A DNA stretch of 10,467 nt from Spirogloea muscicola (Eukaryota; Streptophyta; Zygnematophyceae; Spirogloeales; Spirogloeaceae): assembly GCA_009602725.1 (NCBI GenBank), contig WELB01000152.1:150793-161259 (forward strand). Reading direction: 5' to 3'. Of the stretch, positions 8,901 to 10,467 are shown one piece after another. Each line of letters opens with the position of its first letter. The stretch's first letter is position 1. The translations under genes and the position numbers were made by a program. Under the pieces are notes generated by a model, which saw nothing but the letters and a program-made list of their open reading frames with translations, was not told the DNA's origin and ran no database searches.

Positions 8901-10273
8901 TTGTCGAAATCAGCAAATTGATATAATGCATCTCAGCTCGTACTTTCCAGCAGCCGGGGCTGCGAGTTTGGCCTTGGATGTCCAGCATGACGAACTTGAG
9001 CAACAGTAGTAAACGGAACGCTTACCGCGGCTCTCCAGCAGGTCGTACTCCTCCATCAGGTTGACAAGGTCATCGCTGCTCGACACAGTGACGAGCGCGT
9101 CCAAGTCCTCGTCTGGCAACTGAGACATAAGCAAGCATTCCGAGGAAGTCAATCTCCCACCCTAATATGGACAGCAGGTTTGTCTGTGCGACTTTGAGGC
9201 AGAGGTGAACACCGGCATCAGAAAGTGCTGACCTAGAAGCTAACATTGAAAGCAACCTACATCACATGTAGAAGCGGCCAACGTAACAACAATAGGTCTG
9301 CACGGCATTCGTTGCATCCCACTGAGCAGCGGCACGATGTTGGTGCACCAACTGCTTCGATGGTTGTCGCACCACATGGCGCACCTGATACTTGATCGTC
9401 ACCGCCTGCCCGTGCACGTTGATGAGCTTCGCCAGGAGGTCGGCGTAGCTGATGTTCCTACTGACACTGATCACGCGCGTGTCGCCGCCGACGTAGCGGA
9501 GCCGGCCATCTGCGGAAGCTCCACGAGCGAAGACCGACATGAGTCAAGGGGGCTCTCCCGGCCAACCCAAGAGGACCAGTGCCACTGTGATTGCAGCAAC
9601 TAGAGAAGCGGACGGCCATACGACGGCACCCCGAGCCTGGCAAGAGCCTGGCAATGTGCCCTCAGGGAGCCACAGGGCCCAGCTACGTGTGCTCGCAACG
9701 GGAAGCGCTGCGGAGGCCGGGACACGGCCGCCGACCTGACGGGCGCGGCAGGATGGCACCGCCGAAGCTGCACAGGAACTTGACCCGCGCCATCTCCAGG
9801 TCGTCCGAGGAGCCCTTGCCGTGATGGCAAGGCGGCCTCGCACTCCTGGCTCGCGGGACAGGCCCAGAGTCGGCGTCTGACAGGTCGTCGGAGATCCGGT
9901 AAGGGATCTGCTCCGCCGACGTGGAGTCAGACCCCGTTTCGGCAGCGGCGGCGGCGGCGTCTGCGGCGGACATGGCGGCGGCCGGCGGTGCTGGAGCGTC
10001 GGACGTCGGCACGGCTGGCAAGATGTTGCCGGTGAAGCCCAGAGCCGGCGGCGCCTGCTCCGGATCCTGGCGCTGCTGCGCCCACGCGAAGCGGCTCTGC
10101 GCCGACGCCGCCGCCGGCAACGGCGGCGGCGGCGGCGGAAGCCGCCGCTCCAGGGGCTGGCAGAGTTCGCCGCCCTTGCCGCTGGCAGCGGCGTCGCCGT
10201 ACGACAGCGTGCCGGGGAAGAGCCCTCGCGACGGCGGCGGCGGCGGCGGCAGCCCCTCCGGCTCCTTCGTCAT
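2948..10273 (-). CDS. PB1-domain Raf-like protein kinase (group B4 / PRAF type), complete, 11 exons
   Basis: Exons in gene order: 10273-9736, 9509-9385, 9119-9026, 8879-7266, 7103-6901, 6625-4844, 4709-4557, 4360-4197, 3937-3667, 3548-3461, 3105-2948. They join in frame to 1729 residues and stop at TAA 2950-2948. The protein has a PB1 domain (about 161-264), a long disordered middle and a Raf-like kinase domain (about 1462-1725). In this family the PB1 domain mediates oligomerisation. Arabidopsis B4 RAFs phosphorylate ABA-unresponsive SnRK2 kinases under osmotic stress, and Marchantia PRAF is linked to fast auxin responses and photosynthetic CO2 control; cytosolic action is expected. The ATG at 10273 is the first after an in-frame stop at 10315-10313. 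The protein is longer than the roughly 1000-1250 residues usual in Arabidopsis because of the middle region. The splice choice at 6625 rests mainly on phase. Confidence 0.92.
3088..3240. repeat. 77-base tandem duplication over the last intron-exon junction of the kinase gene
   Basis: Two adjoining copies, 3088-3164 (77 bases) and 3165-3240 (76 bases), are nearly 90 per cent identical by eye. Each contains the same 25-base core starting ACCTGGCTTACAAGAGCACT. The copy nearest the exon holds the acceptor in use plus the first 18 bases of exon 11. The other copy holds an intact duplicate acceptor (AG at 3184-3183) followed by a duplicate of those 18 bases. The mismatches show it is not recent or an assembly artefact of identical reads. 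Confidence 0.9.
3106..3460 (-). other. Kinase intron 10 (phase 1), with duplicated acceptor
   Basis: Donor GTGCGT after ATCATAG; acceptor AAGCCAG before GTGGGATTC at 3105. The join [14 protein letters not shown] matches the family. It is the longest intron of the gene, and part of its extra length is the tandem duplication at 3088-3240, which also supplies a second, upstream copy of the acceptor. Confidence 0.93.
3549..3666 (-). other. Kinase intron 9 (phase 0)
   Basis: Donor GTCAGC after GAGAAG; acceptor GTTCAG before GTCGATG. The join TEK-VDVFSFG is the conserved subdomain IX motif. Confidence 0.95.
3938..4196 (-). other. Kinase intron 8 (phase 2)
   Basis: Donor GTGAGC after GGAGCG; acceptor CTGCAG before GACAATT. 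The join [11 protein letters not shown] matches the family. Confidence 0.94.
4361..4556 (-). other. Kinase intron 7 (phase 0)
   Basis: Donor GTACGA after CGACTA; acceptor TTTCAG before GTCGCTGAT. The join [12 protein letters not shown] carries the helix-C glutamate in the right register. Confidence 0.92.
4710..4843 (-). other. Kinase intron 6 (phase 0)
   Basis: Donor GTACAG after GGACTGCAG; acceptor ATGCAG before ACAATCAAG. The join [13 protein letters not shown] is the conserved entry into the kinase domain of this family. Confidence 0.94.
6626..6900 (-). other. Kinase intron 5 (phase 0)
   Basis: Donor GTAAGC after TTGCATTCA; acceptor CTCTGCAG before GTGGCCATG. Several other AGs lie in the last 80 bases, but only this one has the phase required by exons 5 and 6. 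Confidence 0.72.
7104..7265 (-). other. Kinase intron 4 (phase 1)
   Basis: Donor GTGCGT after CTGGCAG; acceptor GATGCAG before ACATTGAGG. It joins the low-complexity exons 4 and 5 in frame; there is no domain match here to confirm it beyond phase and signals. Confidence 0.78.
8880..9025 (-). other. Kinase intron 3 (phase 1)
   Basis: Donor GTAAGC; acceptor GTGCAG before AAGGGATGG. The join gives [16 protein letters not shown]. The region just upstream of the acceptor is open in the exon 4 frame, but it matches nothing in PB1 domains, so it is intron. Confidence 0.88.
9120..9384 (-). other. Kinase intron 2 (phase 0)
   Basis: Donor GTGCGC after TATCAG; acceptor CTCAG before TTGCCAGAC. The join gives [14 protein letters not shown], the expected PB1 sequence. 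Confidence 0.93.
9510..9735 (-). other. Kinase intron 1 (phase 1)
   Basis: Donor GTCGGC after the Ser179 codon plus G; acceptor CCGCAG before ATGGCCGG. The join makes D180 and continues PB1 as DGRLRYVGG. The donor is weak in its later positions, but the domain continuity decides it. Confidence 0.88.
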
Positions 10274-10356
10274 GCCCGCCGCCGCGCGCCGCGTGTTACC
10301 GCCACGCCGTCCTCATCGACCCCGCCGCCGCCGCCGCTGCCACCGCCGCCGCTCAT
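10270..10356 (-). promoter_or_regulatory. Upstream ORF of 28 codons overlapping the kinase start as ATGA
   Basis: An ATG at 10356-10354 opens a 28-residue Gly-rich, then Arg-rich reading frame whose TGA (10272-10270) overlaps the main ATG (10273-10271). It is in another frame from the kinase. Whether it is in the mature leader is unknown: a GTAACA sequence inside it could also be a splice donor. If present, it should lower or condition kinase translation. Confidence 0.5.
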
Positions 10357-10467
10357 GCGCCGGCAAACGAGAGCCTGTCGTCCAGCAGACCGTCTGCCGG
10401 GCGACGAGGCTCGCGAGACGCCGCCGCCGCCGCCGCCGCCGTCGCCGCAGCCTTGACCGCGGCCGCC
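10274..10467 (-). promoter_or_regulatory. GC-rich 5' leader or promoter-proximal region of the kinase gene
   Basis: The stretch upstream of the ATG is very GC-rich, with a run of about seven CCG/GGC triplets at 10420-10440. It also has an odd palindrome GCAGAC-C-GTCTGC at 10385-10397. An in-frame stop at 10315-10313 bounds the coding frame. No TATA box is visible, but the transcription start probably lies near or beyond the window edge. Confidence 0.55.

Larger units (their letters stand above)
8845..9793 (-). other. PB1 domain of the kinase, spread over exons 1-4
   Basis: Residues about 161-264. It starts with [12 protein letters not shown], which holds the basic first-strand lysine (K165) of type-B PB1 surfaces. 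It continues with the [12 protein letters not shown] strand pair and the SYADLLAKL helix. After Q221 comes an acidic OPCA-like stretch (D224, E225, D226, D228 and the SSSDDL segment), and it ends with ARLRLFLFP. Having both a basic and an acidic face makes it a type I/II domain, able to form head-to-tail chains. Introns 1, 2 and 3 all fall inside it, and joining exon 3 to the AAGGGATGG acceptor at 8879 restores a continuous domain. Confidence 0.92.

Noticed and set aside
8880-9003. Start of a separate protein at 9003 continuing into exon 4
   Set aside because: The frame is open there, but PB1 continuity from exon 3 to the acceptor at 8879 explains the locus better. The extra residues match nothing in the family.
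10420-10440. GGC/CCG triplet run as a mobile element or CRISPR-like repeat
   Set aside because: It is a simple trinucleotide repeat without spacers or termini. Similar runs code Pro and Ala in the neighbouring exon, as is usual in GC-rich 5' ends.

Overview
The window is nuclear DNA from a streptophyte, most likely a land plant. It holds two spliced genes facing each other. Both families are plant-type: an SBP-box (SQUAMOSA promoter-binding-like) transcription factor and a PB1-domain Raf-like kinase of the B4/PRAF group, a fusion known from land plants and their closest algal relatives. All eleven introns I place (118 to 355 bases) are GT-AG and keep the reading frame. I cannot name the species. 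The short introns, GC-rich 5' ends and bryophyte-like kinase sequence would fit a bryophyte, a lycophyte or a streptophyte alga.

Layout. Bases 1-1531 (+) carry the 3' part of the SBP-box gene. It enters the window just upstream of its zinc-finger domain, has one intron at 191-372 inside the second zinc finger, and ends at a TGA at 1529-1531. Its start codon lies to the left of the window. Bases 1532-2947 contain no gene I can support and must hold the two facing 3' UTRs. Bases 2948-10273 (-) carry the complete kinase coding sequence: 11 exons, 5190 coding bases, 1729 residues. It is built as a proline/alanine-rich N-terminus, a PB1 domain (about 161-264), a very long low-complexity middle (about 265-1452) and a C-terminal kinase domain (about 1462-1725). 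Bases 10274-10467 are its GC-rich 5' leader, with one upstream ORF.

Function. The SBP protein is a predicted nuclear DNA-binding regulator. It also carries an LDLNL motif of the EAR repressor type directly followed by an acidic run. The kinase belongs to the group that acts upstream of SnRK2 kinases in osmotic-stress signalling in Arabidopsis and that includes Marchantia PRAF. Nothing in the sequence shows that the two genes work together; they look like chance neighbours in tail-to-tail arrangement.

The points most worth a second look all concern the kinase gene. A 77-base tandem duplication copies the last 3' splice site. A 28-codon upstream ORF ends on the start codon as ATGA. A 145-codon open frame follows the stop codon in the same frame. 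I did not find a new mobile or defence-type system here.
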